This document shows positions 10,243-23,000 of a DNA stretch of 64,000 bases, piece by piece. The notes below the pieces were generated by a model, which saw only the letters and a program-made list of their open reading frames with translations, ran no database searches and was not told the origin of the DNA. Source of the DNA: Argentina anserina (lineage: Eukaryota > Streptophyta > Magnoliopsida > Rosales > Rosaceae); assembly GCF_933775445.1 (NCBI RefSeq), contig NC_065873.1, positions 29,574,001 to 29,638,000 of the forward strand, written 5' to 3'. Both the position numbers and the translations under genes were made by a program. The stretch's first letter is position 1. Each line of letters begins with the position of its first letter.

Positions 10243-12971
10243 ATGGAGTTAAGAAGCCGCATCCATTTGCACTTCATTAGGACTCTGACTGGTGGTGTAG
10301 TAAAAAGAACACTGAATGTGACTCGAGGAAAACCAGTACTCAGATTCAAGAATGTGAAAGACATATGCGAAGAACTAGATGCCAAAAATGGTCATTTGTT
10401 TCCAACAGTTCCACCAAAAGATGAATTTCGTGGCTTGCATACTGACAGTTCTAGGGTCAAGACTGAAGGAATAGGTACAGGTTATGTTGGAAATATAAAA
10501 ATCAAGAGTGAACCTGAGGTTTCTGGTTTTGATAGTAATGATGGAGGAAACAATGATTTGGATTGCTTTGGTGATATGACACTGAAGCAGATCAAGCAGA
10601 CATGCAAGACCAAGAAAAGAAAGCGTTCAAAGTCCACTGATTTGAGTGAACAATCACAAACGTGCTCTCCTGTTAAGCAAGAGTATCCAATGTCGGAAGC
10701 TGATGAAGATTCTGAACTCCTGGAGCCTCTTAGTAAGTTGAAATCTAAACTTTCAAAGAATGCAAAGGTCAAGACTAAACGCAAGCGTATGAAAAAGGGT
10801 GCATCTACCATCTCAAGTGAGCAGGAGCTACTGCAATTCAATCAGGTTACAACTGAATGTGAGAGGGACATTGAAATAGATGTTCCTCAGCCTGGTTGTT
10901 CAGATGTCGAGACCACTGATGATACCTCTTTGGCTTATGGAAATATGGTGGGTGATTATGGAGCAGTGCCAACTGAACTCCCTATGAAAGCTGCTAAAAT
11001 GCCAACTTCTCCAACAGATGAAAATCAGAGCTGCATTGTATATGAACCATTTTGTGAAGATATGGAGTATGGTCCTATCCCACTTCAGATTGTAAGCAAC
11101 TCAGGTTGGGATATAGTCGAGGCAGATGATACAGAGAGAATCAGTTACCAGTATCTAGATTACTGGCCTGCACTAGAATCTAAGATTCAAGGATATCTTA
11201 CAGATTCGGTCCACCCTCACCTCATTGAAGCAATGTCTTCAAATGACATTAATTTCACTGAGGATGCAATGTTATGTCAGATTAACAGGGAGACCGAAGA
11301 AGATCTATTTCGGTGCACGGAACCTATTAAAGGATCTGATACATGTATATCTGATGCCTATAACAAAGATGATTTACCTTCTAATCAGAAAACCAGTGCT
11401 GACTCTGTTGGTGGTTGTGACTTGGGCTCTGGTAGCAGTTTAGCGTCTGTGGTAGATCAAGTTTCCTTGGTGAAGGAAGAGGAGGAGCAATCCCAATTGT
11501 CTGCATGTGCTGATGCAAAAATAAGCTTGTCCCCTGAGGTCATATCATGTGAGGCTGGTGACGAGCGTACATCAGCAGCTAGTGGTGGGTACTTCGAGCA
11601 GCAGCATCCTCAAAGGCTGTTCCAAACAAGAAAGGTACATAGTGGCTATTGAATGTTTATTTGCCTTGAATATATCATGCAGGCCTCTTATCATAATTGT
11701 GTCATACGCAGGTCATTTCACCAGCTTCCCAAGAAAAACTGTGCAAGGCTATGGAGTCAATTGATATACAACACGGACATAGCTGTAAGTTATAGAGTTC
11801 TAGTTTGTATTCTTCAGACAGTTGGAATCTTATTGAAATATAAAATTTCCCAAGAAATTCTTTAAGATGTCATGTTTAGGATACTATAAAAGTGAATAGA
11901 AATTCATTCTTGAAAGATAAATTCTCCAAAAAATTCTTTAGGTTCTCAAAATTCAATTTAGTTACATGGTTCCTACATTTTTTAAAATGATTTTATCTCA
12001 GGTTCTTTGAATTCGCTTTTGTTTCTCTTTTCCTTTCATGCATTTAATTTTGGGTTTGTGTATTTCAGTGTGCAAGGGAAAACTATATTTTGGAAAACAA
12101 ACTGACAGTAAAACCCATGGAGCTGAAGGACAACCTAATCAGATCAGAAGACTTAAGTTCTGTATTACACAGCAAACCATCATAAATTCGAAGAATGAGA
12201 AGATTAGTTCTCATCCTAGAGGCATCCCTAAAGCTTTGAATGGTTCTTCAACTCCACCACCACGTTTTAGTACAGGGTGTACATCCATTCGAACCTGTTC
12301 AGATAGTGCCATTGCATTCTCACAACGCCAGATGCATGACATTCAATGTATCACAACAAAACTCACAAATGAGTTGCAGATCATGAAGGAAATTGCTGAA
12401 GAAAGATTAGTGTCCCGACCCTATTCTACTACATCGCTGAAATACAATGCTGATGAGGTATGCATTTTTTATCTTTTTTATATACTGTTGATCACCTTAT
12501 CTGTCTTACCCTTTATAATGCAGTAGTATCAAGTATCTATATTTTATATCCCGTAAATGGTGGCAGGTTAGAATGGCCATTCAGAATGTAACACGAGTTG
12601 AAGGTTCTGCTAAGAAGTTGCTCTCAATGATGTCAAGGGACTGTAGCCGATTCTGTAAAATCATGGTTTGCTCCTTGGCCTATTTTCATTGTTCTCTTTT
12701 GGGAAGCAATGCGATTGCCATATGCCTATGCTGTGGCATCATTTTGATTTTGAATTATGTATTGCAGAGAATGGCCGATCAGAATGCTTCTAATGCTCCT
12801 AAGGGCGTTGCAGACAATCACATGAAAACAACTGTTGTAAACAAGGAGAGGAAGATCACCTTTGCCGATGAAGCTGGGGAACAGTTGTGTCATGTTAAAG
12901 TTTTTGAGAATGAGATGATACCATCTTCCGCGATCGATCCGTCTTTAAAACAGGAAGTGCTGGTTAAATGA
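10243..12971 (+). CDS. nuclear protein of unknown function, E2F-type promoter
   Basis: I do not recognise a domain. Five exons join in phase: 10243-11634 (464 codons), 11712-11786 or nearby, about 12069-12457, 12567-12665 and 12768-12971, giving roughly 720 residues. The N terminus (MELRSRIHLHFIRTL, GKPVLRFKNVKDICEELD) is basic. Basic clusters KTKKRKRSKS and KTKRKRMKKG look like nuclear localisation signals. The middle is acidic and probably disordered. The C-terminal part has an amphipathic, possibly coiled stretch (TKLTNELQIMKEIAEERL; RMAIQNVTRVEGSAKKLLSMM). The ATG at 10243 is the first in frame after the 5' UTR intron. The shared E2F-type promoter suggests, but does not prove, expression in dividing cells. 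It could be a chromatin, repair or segregation factor. Confidence 0.7.
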
Positions 12972-13756
12972 CATGAACGCTTGCCAATTGACTTGTTCTA
13001 GGTGTACATCTTTGTATGAGTGAGGGGCACCTTAATTTGAGTTTTGACCCCTTTTATTGTTCTCCCTTCATTTTTCATTCTTTATTTACTGAAGATCCCA
13101 ATATGCCTGGGCTGTATAGTATTTGAGTCTTTCAATGACCAGAGTTTTCGAGTGATCTGCATTCACATCCCCATTTTGGTCTTTACGACCAAATTATTCA
13201 TCATGCTTCTCTCGACAGTTCCTGTGAGTCAATTGCAGAATACTTCAACCCGAATTAGAGTGTGGTAGCATAATACAAGCCTTTTGGGATATGAATCAAA
13301 GCCATTTTCTAGAATGTTTTGGCCAAACTCAATTCCACATTTCCACCCAAAAGTAATTATCTGGTTTTAGGTGAAGCGAGAATGGAGCGAGTATGAAGGG
13401 GTCTAGTAGCTATGAAATTATCTACACTTGGATAAAAGAAAAATGGAGGGACCAGAAACTAATGCAAAGAATTAGCAAAGGGCTAGCCGGTAGAATAAGA
13501 GTTGAGTCATCAATGTCAAAACTTTGCTCCTACCTACATTGTCGCTTGTACAAGGATGCAACTGCCAAGAGAAACCAAAACTCCATATAATGAAGACTTA
13601 ATGTAACAGACGCATTAAAGTCATTTACCATTGCCAATCACAACCAAAATATTCACATAAAATTTCAGGTTACGAAGATTTTCACAGGATATTAATTTGG
13701 TGAATGGGTGAAAAAACGGAGGTCTACTTCCAATTCTGTAGGATAAGTCGACAAAA
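12972..13756. other. 3' UTRs of two converging genes
   Basis: The unknown nuclear-protein gene ends at 12971 and CSN4 ends at 13757 on the other strand, so this 785-bp gap should hold both 3' UTRs. Small open frames here show no splicing partners or domains. Confidence 0.5.
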
Positions 13757-16700
13757 TCAGACGGGAATTGCCATGCCTTTCTTTGCCATGCTATCCAAGA
13801 TGTCATTGAGCGCTTGACACAAGCCAACAATCTGCAGATACATGAGCCAGAGGAAGACTTAGAAGAGTCAAACAAAACAAAGATATAGATAGACCGAGTG
13901 TGAACAACTAAAGGTAATGAGGTTGGGCAAACTAGCCAAAAGGCCTACAGAACAAATAGGTCTGAGGGCACATTTTTCACATGCATATCAGTTTCTGAAA
14001 TAACTTTTGACACTAACAATGAATTTACCTGTTGATCCCACTGTTGCAGCTCTTCGGTGTCATCCTCAAAATGTATGACAGCTTCAACCTGTTGATCGAA
14101 ATTTTCAGATAATGCTAAGATATAAAGAGAGATAAAAACATCATATTGGAGGCCTACTGATGGTCATGACATGAGTTAGGAGATTCATACCTGATCAATA
14201 GATCCCCTCATTCTGTCCTCATATATCATTCTTGAAGCAATCTTCTCAGCCTGCAAGACACATTGTGAATCCCTTAGGAAACATAAAGAATAGTGATGGT
14301 AACTGAAAACGATGTAAGGCATAGCAGTAATCTGTGATAGATGAAGCACAAGTCACAACAAAAGAGGCAACCGGGCAACAGATTAACAAGACTGTACCTT
14401 TGGAGGCTCAATTCCCAGCAAGGTTCCCAACTCCTCAAAACTGCAACAGAGTCTGCCATAAGTAACTGAACCGACCCGCTAAAGTACAATAAGTAAATGG
14501 ACACCAACAGCAACTTATAACTAACCTTATATTTGTGTAAAGTTTGCTAGCGCTAAGAAGATTATGTTCAATCATTGCACGATCCAAGACTGTAAAATTG
14601 TCTGGCAGAACAGCTTTCTGTTGAAAGAAGACATGTAAGGATTCAATGAAATGGGAGCATGCAGATCCAACAACTGATATAGAGAAGAAAAGACTAATAA
14701 CCTGATGCGGCTTTAACTCTTCAGCAAAGGCATCAATTTCTGGTTTCCTCAAAATTCTCTCCAAGTACACCTAATAAGCATAGATATCCATTAAGGATAC
14801 AATCCAGAGAGAAACACACAGTAACAAAACCTCAAAGACCAAGCCAAGAATACTTTCACAAACCATGTGGGTTAGAGAGAGAGAGAGAGACCTTTTGAAG
14901 TATCGGATAAACTTTCAGCTTTGAACATCGCTCATCCTGAACCAAAATTACAATGTATCACCATACTGTGAAAAGGAAAAATGTATCATCATGTGCACAC
15001 ACGCAAACCAAGTAAGAAATTTACTTTGTATAAAGTGGCAAGAACACGAGACCGTTGGGGTCCTGCAGCGGCCAAAATTGTACATGTAACTGCAGCAGAT
15101 AGAGCTTGCTGCAGGGCTTCCTCATCAATCTCTCTGCAATAAATAAAAGGACAAATTAACTATGCAGAAGAAAGTTTTTGCCAGAATTAAGATCAAATCT
15201 TGACATACTCATCTCCTATTTGCCTCTTCTCAATCTGAGAAATGTCATAATAACGTAATGCTGCTTCCAGAAACTTCCTCTTCAAATCTAAAATCCTCGC
15301 ATAGCAAACCTGTAGAGATACATGGGGACAGGGTAGCAATTTCACAACTCTAAAAGCCAGCTGAATTGAATGCAACTACTTTCACTGAATGATCAACGAT
15401 GTCAAACCTTATACTGCAAATTCAATACTTCATGCTGACTGCTGCTAACCAAGAATGAAGCTTTGTTGATAAATGCTTCTGCATTGACAGCATCATCATC
15501 CTACAAAATGAATTTTTATTATTATAAGTGTGTGTGTGTGTGTATAAAAATCACACCTTTTGAAGTATGTTCATATCATAATTTGGCTTTAGTACCAATG
15601 GATATCAAGTGATCTCTTTCCTGAATGAGTAAAGCACTATTGGACAACTTCGACGGGGATGTCTACCAGTCACAGAGCATACAAATCTTATTTGCTCCAA
15701 TATCAGCACTTCCAAGAGGTCACAATAATATATATCTGATGATAGTCTTTGTCCTTTCTAAATGCTTACATCCACATGTTACATCATTCACATTATGGAT
15801 ATCTTTATAACACAGTAAAATACAGAAAGTACCGCCTCCGCATCACTCCCTGTGCGGACCACCGTCCATGAACCCTCTATATGCAGACAAATCTAATGTC
15901 TATTGTGCTATCTTATAACTGAGGGTTTTGGCAAACCAAATAGCAGCACTAAACACCACTTGAAAACTACACATTTGTGGGGGGAGAGATAACACATACC
16001 TCAAGATACAGGCGAGCCACTTGAACACACTTTGCTAACTTGAACTTGTCATCAATCACTCTGACCAGCAAAAAAAAGGTGTGTCAGTAATTCCTACAGC
16101 CCACTCTTACAATAGAAAAAAATATATTCTCATACCTCATTGAAGAATCAAGATTAATTCCACTGAGCATCTGAGCTGCTTTTGACCACTGCTGCTCAGA
16201 CTCGTACAACTCTGCCAGTTTTTCCCTTATTACCAAAACCTGCAACCAAAACAAAGTACCTTCAGAATCAATAGAAGCTCAAATTGAATGGCACGCAGTC
16301 ACAACCTTCCTAAATGAATCAATCTGTCTCCGAGAAATCTCTACATTCTATATTCACAAATGAAACCATCATATCTCGCGGCAGGTTGCACATAAATCTA
16401 TAAATTTTCTAAACTCAATTTAACACGAAACTCCTTAGTATTGCTTCACATTGTGCACCCTTTTCCACTGACCCCTTAACCTAAACTACTTAGAAACCCT
16501 AGAAGATTATACTACATTGTTAAGTTGTTAACATATAAAAAACACATAATTATCCTCTCAAAAAATTTAAAAACACATAATTAATACACACGAAAAGGTC
16601 GGAAAAAAAAACCCTAAGCATGCCGATTATAGATTAACGCACTAAAAAAAGGTCGAGAACAGGCACCTGTTCTTCAAATGAAACGCTGCGAGGCTGAATC

Positions 16701-17034
16701 TGAGCAAGGGTATAATGGGCAATCTCCTTCTGCGACTCCGGCGCCAACCGCCCCAAGTCCTGCGCAAAACTCTGCAACAGCTGCCGCGAAACCACCAAGG
16801 GGACGTCGTCGGACAACACTGAAGAGCCGCGAAAGGTTAATACGGTAAAAAAAAACCAATTTTGGGGGTAAAATCGAGGTTAGAGTAGAGTCGGTAAATT
16901 TTACTGTGATCTATGAACTTCTTGGCCGGAACGACGTCGCTGGAGGAGAACACAGTGGAGAGAATGTGCTTGTACTGCTCGATCTTCTGCCTCTGATCAG
17001 TGATCGCGGAGGCTTGGGCGAAGGCTCCTTCCAT
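13757..17034 (-). CDS. CSN4: COP9 signalosome complex subunit 4
   Basis: CSN4 is a PCI-domain scaffold subunit of the COP9 signalosome, which removes NEDD8/RUB1 from cullins and so controls cullin-RING ubiquitin ligases; in Arabidopsis it is COP8/FUS4, a repressor of light development. The start MEGAFAQASAITDQRQKIEQ at 17034 is the first ATG after a leader with two telo-boxes. Exon 1 (17034..16905) splices to LSDDVPLVVSRQLLQSF. Later exons give KLAELYESEQQWSKAAQML, FLEAALRYYDISQIEKRQ, KVYLERILRKPEIDAFAEEL and the PCI/winged-helix part ISFEELGTLLGIEPPKAEKI, then GSIDQVEAVIHFED and the C terminus ILDSMAKKGMAIPV. The expected length is near 397 residues and nothing seems missing. The gene is head to head with the DUF4091 gene. 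Confidence 0.95.
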
Positions 17035-17078
17035 CGCTCTCTGGACTTTTTGTTTTCTTCTCACTCTCGCTGTGATTG

Positions 17079-17094
17079 AAACCCTAAACCCTAA
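17079..17094. promoter_or_regulatory. double telo-box in the CSN4 leader
   Basis: AAACCCTAAACCCTAA, two overlapping copies of the telo-box motif, lies about 50 bp upstream of the CSN4 ATG. Telo-boxes are bound by TRB/TBP-like proteins and are typical of broadly expressed plant genes. Orientation relative to CSN4 is reversed. Confidence 0.5.
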
Positions 17095-17739
17095 TTTTGG
17101 AGTTGATTTTGAAAACGGTGGAGTCTGGTTCTGTAATTCTGGGATTGTAGACTAACTCTATTGTAGGAGGAGAGGTAGTAGCTGTTTGTAACCGAGCAAA
17201 ACGCAGCGTTTTATGAAGATGAAGGAAAAGCGACACGTCGCAATTGTAGAATGATTATTATTTATTTTTATTTTAAATAAAACCGGATCCGTTCAACCCT
17301 TAATTAATGAAACTACTGAATTCTTATAAAAAAAAACTTATGCAAAAAAACGTGAAATAATATTAGAACTATTTATACTAAACCGGTACTCAAACAAAGA
17401 CAAATTAGTAAAGAGTCATCTAATTATCATTTATGCTTTAATATAATAGTGATATAACCGAAATATTACTCGACTACTACTAAACATTATTACAAATAAT
17501 ATAATTTTCTCACTATATCGTCGTTGGAATATTAATCAATCAACACTTATTTTCATATTATCATTAAGCGGAAATAATTAATTGACAAAATAATGAACTC
17601 GCGACTAACTTAGAGGTGATACTGCACGCTAAATGCACAAACAGACACAAGACTTAACTAGCTAACAATAGAAAGATTTATTACTCTAAACTTGAATATA
17701 AATGAAAGATATGAACTTGAAACTTATTACTCTATATAA

Positions 17740-17948
17740 GCCTATACAACTAATATTTGGTGGTTCAAGTGGAAAAGAGCGTGTTCCCCTTAAACAAGGT
17801 CTCGAGTTCAAGCCTTGTGAATTGAGCAATCAGTGTTAGGATAGCTTCTCCGCCATAACTCGGTGGTTCGACGCGGCTCAAATGTATAGTCATCTCCCAA
17901 AGAGCGATGTATTTCCTGAGAAGTCAAAAAAAAAATATGCCTATACAA
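17740..17948 (+). mobile_element. tRNA-derived SINE with 10-bp target duplication
   Basis: The 189-bp body (17750-17938) begins with a tRNA-like head: a box-A match TGGTTCAAGTGG at about 17761 and a box-B match GAGTTCAAGCC at about 17806. It ends in a run of A after AAGTC. The body is flanked by the direct repeat GCCTATACAA at 17740-17749 and 17939-17948. Internal RNA-polymerase-III promoter boxes, short length, A tail and target duplication together define a SINE. It sits in the intergenic spacer between CSN4 and the DUF4091 gene. Confidence 0.8.
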
Positions 17949-18283
17949 GAATTTGTACTTGTAACATTGTCGAAAAGAATACACCATTAGATCAAATCTC
18001 ATCGGAAGATCAATAACTTGTTTCCACCGGCCACGGCATAACGGTGTAGAAAGGAGCACGGCAGACCGCCACGTGGAACAGAGCAAGGAAGTGTATAAAA
18101 TCAAAAAGAAAAATCTGGATTTGTTTTGTTGCTTTTCTCCATCACTCGGAACTCTGGTTAAATTGGCGGCGCATTTTCTCTCTATCAAAACCATTCTCCA
18201 CCCTCAGGCCGCTCTCCTCTGCTCTGCTTCGCCTGAAAACCTAGCTCGGAGCAACACATCGCGATCTTCTCTAATCGCCGGAG

Positions 18284-19981
18284 ATGAACGACTCAGGTAA
18301 GTCCAACACATCACGATCATAGTAGGTGCTTATTCCAATTCCACTGTCACCGGTTTCTGGATTCTTCAATTTGTTAATAGCATTTCATGTAATGATGCTT
18401 CGAGCTTTTATATATTTCACTTGAATCTCTCGGAGAATTAACTGTTTCCCTTCTCTTGTTAATATGCTCGATTTTGCTTGTAATTGCCTGAGCGTTATCA
18501 TCTGTGTTAGTGTTAGTGTGTTTGATTTCGCGTGGATAATCGGCGAAGGCTTTTGACTTGATAAGCTGTTGGAAACTTGGAATTTTACGTCGTTAGGGTT
18601 TATGAAATGGTTTTGTTCTTTGGAGGTAGATGATACATGAATCGGTTTATGAATTTTCAGGTGATTTTACAGATTAGTTTTTAAGTTGAATTAGACTAAA
18701 CATTTTGAACGTATGGATACATGAGGAATGAGTTTATACTGTCTGAGTTTTACTGTAGTGAATTACATCTTATCCATACAAATCACCTGTATGCTTGTTT
18801 TAGCAATTACATTGTTATTGACTGAATAAAGGAACTATAAGGTCTCTTGATTGTGAATCGTATCGGCTAGGACATCGTTGTTAGGGTCTAAGTAGAAGTT
18901 ATTGAGGTTCTATATAAGAATCTCAATTTCCTCTTACTTTCAAGGAACCAAATCATGTAGCAGAATTGGATTACATGGGGACTACCTGTAGTTTTTAATT
19001 TTCCACACCGACTTATTTGAACATAATCAATCTGCATCTGAAAATCTCTGACTTACTTTTTTAGTTATTTTGAATGTTGATGAATCAGGAAACCCACAGG
19101 ATGCGGATGTTCCACCTGTTGAAGGTGTAGCAGGAGGAGGGACAGCATATGGATGGACTGATGGTCGTTTTCAAGGTTCCAATCCACTCAAGGGATCAGT
19201 TGACCCTACAGAGGTTCCCACCGCAGATTTAGTGCATGTATGGTCCATGCCAAGCACAGCGAATGTTGGACCACAGGAAATGCCTAGACCTATGGACCCT
19301 GTATGTGTGATTCCTTGATTTTTATTTAATGGCGTGTCTTGGTATCTTCGTGTATCTGTACTGTGAATTACATGAAAACTGATATACATGATATACGCTT
19401 AACTTATTTTTCATGGCATGGTTTATTACCTCACCACCAGAAGCTGTTACTGTTGTTTTTGTCCATGTAATTGCTGCTACAATGCATAGGAGATACAAAA
19501 ATTGCCAACAACATCATCATTATCGCTGTTTAATGTCTATAGTTTTCTGCTTCTAAATTTCGCTTATTTGAAGGTTAATCTTCTGGCTGCTAGAAACGAG
19601 AGAGAAAGTATTCAAGTTGCAATGCGTGCGAAAGCTTCCTGGGGTAGTTCTGGAATTGCAGGGGTTGTGCAGGTTCAGTGTAATGATTTATGCTCCTCAG
19701 CTGGTGATCGGTTAGTTCCTTGGAGTGATTTTCTTTCTTGAATGCTTAGAACTACTCTTTCAATGTATAATCTCTTATATGATGTGTGTAGGATGGTCGT
19801 TGGACAATCATTAAAGTTGCGTCATGTAGTGCCCATATTGGGTGTTCCAGATGCTCTTGTGCCCCTTGATCTTCCTGTCAGTCAAATAAACCTATTACCA
19901 GGGTATTGTCTTCAACAGTGGTTTGATAGTTTTATATTTGGTGTGAATGATTAGTATATGACAAGTATTGCAAGCGACTGA

Positions 19982-20021
<40 letters not shown>

Positions 20022-23000
20022 GAGAGACAACCGCAGTTTGGGTATCCATTGATGTTCCTAGCGAGCAACCCCCAGGTCAGTATGAGGGGGAGATCATCAT
20101 TACTGCGACAAAGGCAGATGCAGAGTGAGTCTTTCCCATATTCAATCTTCTTGAGTGTTGTTTTTGTATTGGTGGTAAATTCTTGCTGTCATGAGCTTTT
20201 GAGCCATTCAGTAGTACACTTCCTATCCCTCTGCTGTTATATTTACAAGGATGTTTTTACAGTCATTGATTCTGATTTGGTCCAGGACTTCGGCCCAATG
20301 CTTGGGCAAACCTGAGAAGCTTCAACTCTACAAGGAACTTCAAAGCTGTCTCAAAACTCTGGAACCAACTGATAGGAAACCAGTGGATGAAGTGGTTGGG
20401 TTTCAAATTTAATTTTTCCAGTGTCTTTTTATGGAGCTGCTAATAGCTGTCCATTTGAGCATGTGCCTTTTGCTTTACTTTTAGGTGGAAAGAGCGAAAT
20501 CTGCAACTACATCTTTAAGAAGTGTTCTTCTATCTCCAGTGTTTTCTGAATTCTTCTCGAGTAATAATGGGTCAGTTGATATGATGGAGGAAGATGTTAT
20601 TTCCAACCTTTCAGTACGGGTGAAGATAAATGTGACAGTTTGGGACTTCATTCTTCCTGAAACTCCCTCACTTCCAGCTGTGTTTGGTGTATCCTTTATG
20701 TTGATAAAAGTGATACTATATGCGAACTCAAAGAATTTTTTACTTAAGTTATAGATAATTGTTAATGGGAAAATGATTTCTCAGCTAGAAGATTATACTT
20801 TGGTGTGAGGATATATGCAGATTTTTCTTGTGACAAAGACCAAGTCATTGTTATGTCCTGTCTCTGTTTGGCTAGAAATCTGACCATACTTCTGAGAATG
20901 CATACACATTCGTTAACCAAATTTTAGATATCTGATACTGTAATTGAGGACCGTTTTGGTGTTGAACATGGGACTGCAGAGTGGTATGAGGCATTGGATC
21001 AGCATTTTAAGTGGCTTCTTCAATATAGAATCAGTCCATATTTTTGCCGTTGGGGTGATAGCATGCGTGTATTGACGTATACGTGCCCTTGGCCAGGTAC
21101 TCGTCCATTTTATTTTATCCTCGCAGTGTACTGGTTGTCCAGATCGCATTAGTGGCTGTATCTGATGTGGTTCCCTCTGTCTTTCTGTGATAGCTGATCA
21201 TCCGAAATCAGATGAGTACTTTTCAGACCCACGATTAGCAGCCTATGCCTTGCCATATAGTCGAGCTGTCTCTGGGTATACCGCTAGCCATCCAAGTTCC
21301 TTCTCTCAGGTATATGTGTGATGATAACTGATGATATTCTACCCATTTGCTGACCTGCCACAGTGGTGACGCAGCGAAGGAGTACTCACAGAAGCAAATT
21401 GAGATATTGAAGACAAAGTCTCATTGGAAGAAAGCATATTTTTATTTGTGGGATGAGGTACGATTACTATTACCAAAATACCAGGAAAGTGAGAGTGCTC
21501 TTGTACTATACCACACCCTTAGTTCTACCTTAAATGTTTTGTAGTCTCCTTCAGTTTAGGTAAAATTTTCATTAAGGGAGCATTACACATGACTTATGCA
21601 ATACCTCGACATTAGTGGGTGACCATTAATTCTTGGACACAAGGTGTCCAGGTGACTATATCTAAGCAAAATGATTTAGCAGTATATTGATGTACATGCA
21701 AAAATATATGGCAGCCTTTGAATTTGGAGCAATATGAGTCCCTCATCAACTTGGCCAAAGAGATCCATGCGTATGCTCCGGATGCTCGTGTCTTAACTAC
21801 TTACTATTGTGGTATGAACTCTCTCCTGCCTGACAACTGGATTTTGATTTTAATCATTTGTATAAGTTCCATGGTTTGTAGTGTAAAGAGGTCACACTCA
21901 CTTTTTTTGGAAGGATTACTGGACCTAAAACCAATAATTTGTCCTCTTTGGACCAGATAAATTTGGTATTGTTTATAGATGTTCTTTTTTCTTACTATTG
22001 CAGGGCCAAGTGATGCCCCTCTTGCACCTACTCCGTTTGAGGCATTTGTTAAAGTTCCCAAGTTTCTGCGACCACATACTCAAATTTATTGTACAAGGTA
22101 TTTGCTGTCTTATTGTGCTCAGTGGGCACTTTTCACGATCTTTTTACTGAAAAGAAACTAAAAAGATCAAAATACGTGTGGTATATGACTTTTGCTCTTC
22201 CCTCTAAGCAACAAAAATTCTGATAATACTTCGCTAAGTTAAAGGTGAACTTCCTCTCACTTATGATTCATTGATTCATATCAGAAATTGGTGAATGTAA
22301 TATAGATTTACCTCTTAATATTTAATATGATGGGTTCTGCCACTTTCTTGAATTCATGTAATATATTGGTGACAGTAACTTGTATTGTATGAGGAACCTC
22401 ATATCTGTGTGGCTAAACACTTGGGTGTGTAGCTTTGTCAGTGTTTTCTGGTGAATTTTGTGTACAGCGGCAGTTCTCTATGCTAGTTTGAGACTGAGTG
22501 CACTGTATATGGCATTTTCTAATAATACATAAAAATTTGTCTAATATTTGCAGTGAATGGGTGCTTGGGAATCGAGAAGATTTGGTGGGGGATATTATTG
22601 CAGAAATTCAATCTGAAAATGGCGAGGTGATGCTTTTTTGACTCATCTAATTTTTCTTGGGAACATTCCCAAATATTGTTATGTTTTGTGTTATTATTGT
22701 TCCCCATTTAGAGAATAGCAAACTTCTAGTGCATGATGATGCTTAGTCTACAATCTGCACGTCTCCAAGATCAAGTTGTGACTCATCAATTATTTATATT
22801 TTTTCATTTTGTTCATGATATTAGTTTGTTATACTTAGTTCTGCAGATTTATGAATCATATGTATTGTTCTATGTTACACTTAACATGGGAATAAGTGTT
22901 GCCTAGAACACTGATCATTTGAACGGATTCATCTGCTTGTATTCATTCGACCAGAAATTAAAAAAAAAAAAAAAAAACCTCACGCATGTTATTGGGAGTT

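Noticed and set aside
21310..21363. 54-bp intron using the donor after TTCTCTCAG in the DUF4091 gene
   Set aside because: Too short for a plant intron and leaves the wrong phase with an immediate stop. The donor at 21276 gives an 88-bp intron and a closed frame.
22957..22976. A homopolymer in an intron of the DUF4091 gene as a retroposon tail
   Set aside because: No tRNA-like boxes upstream and no flanking duplication found.
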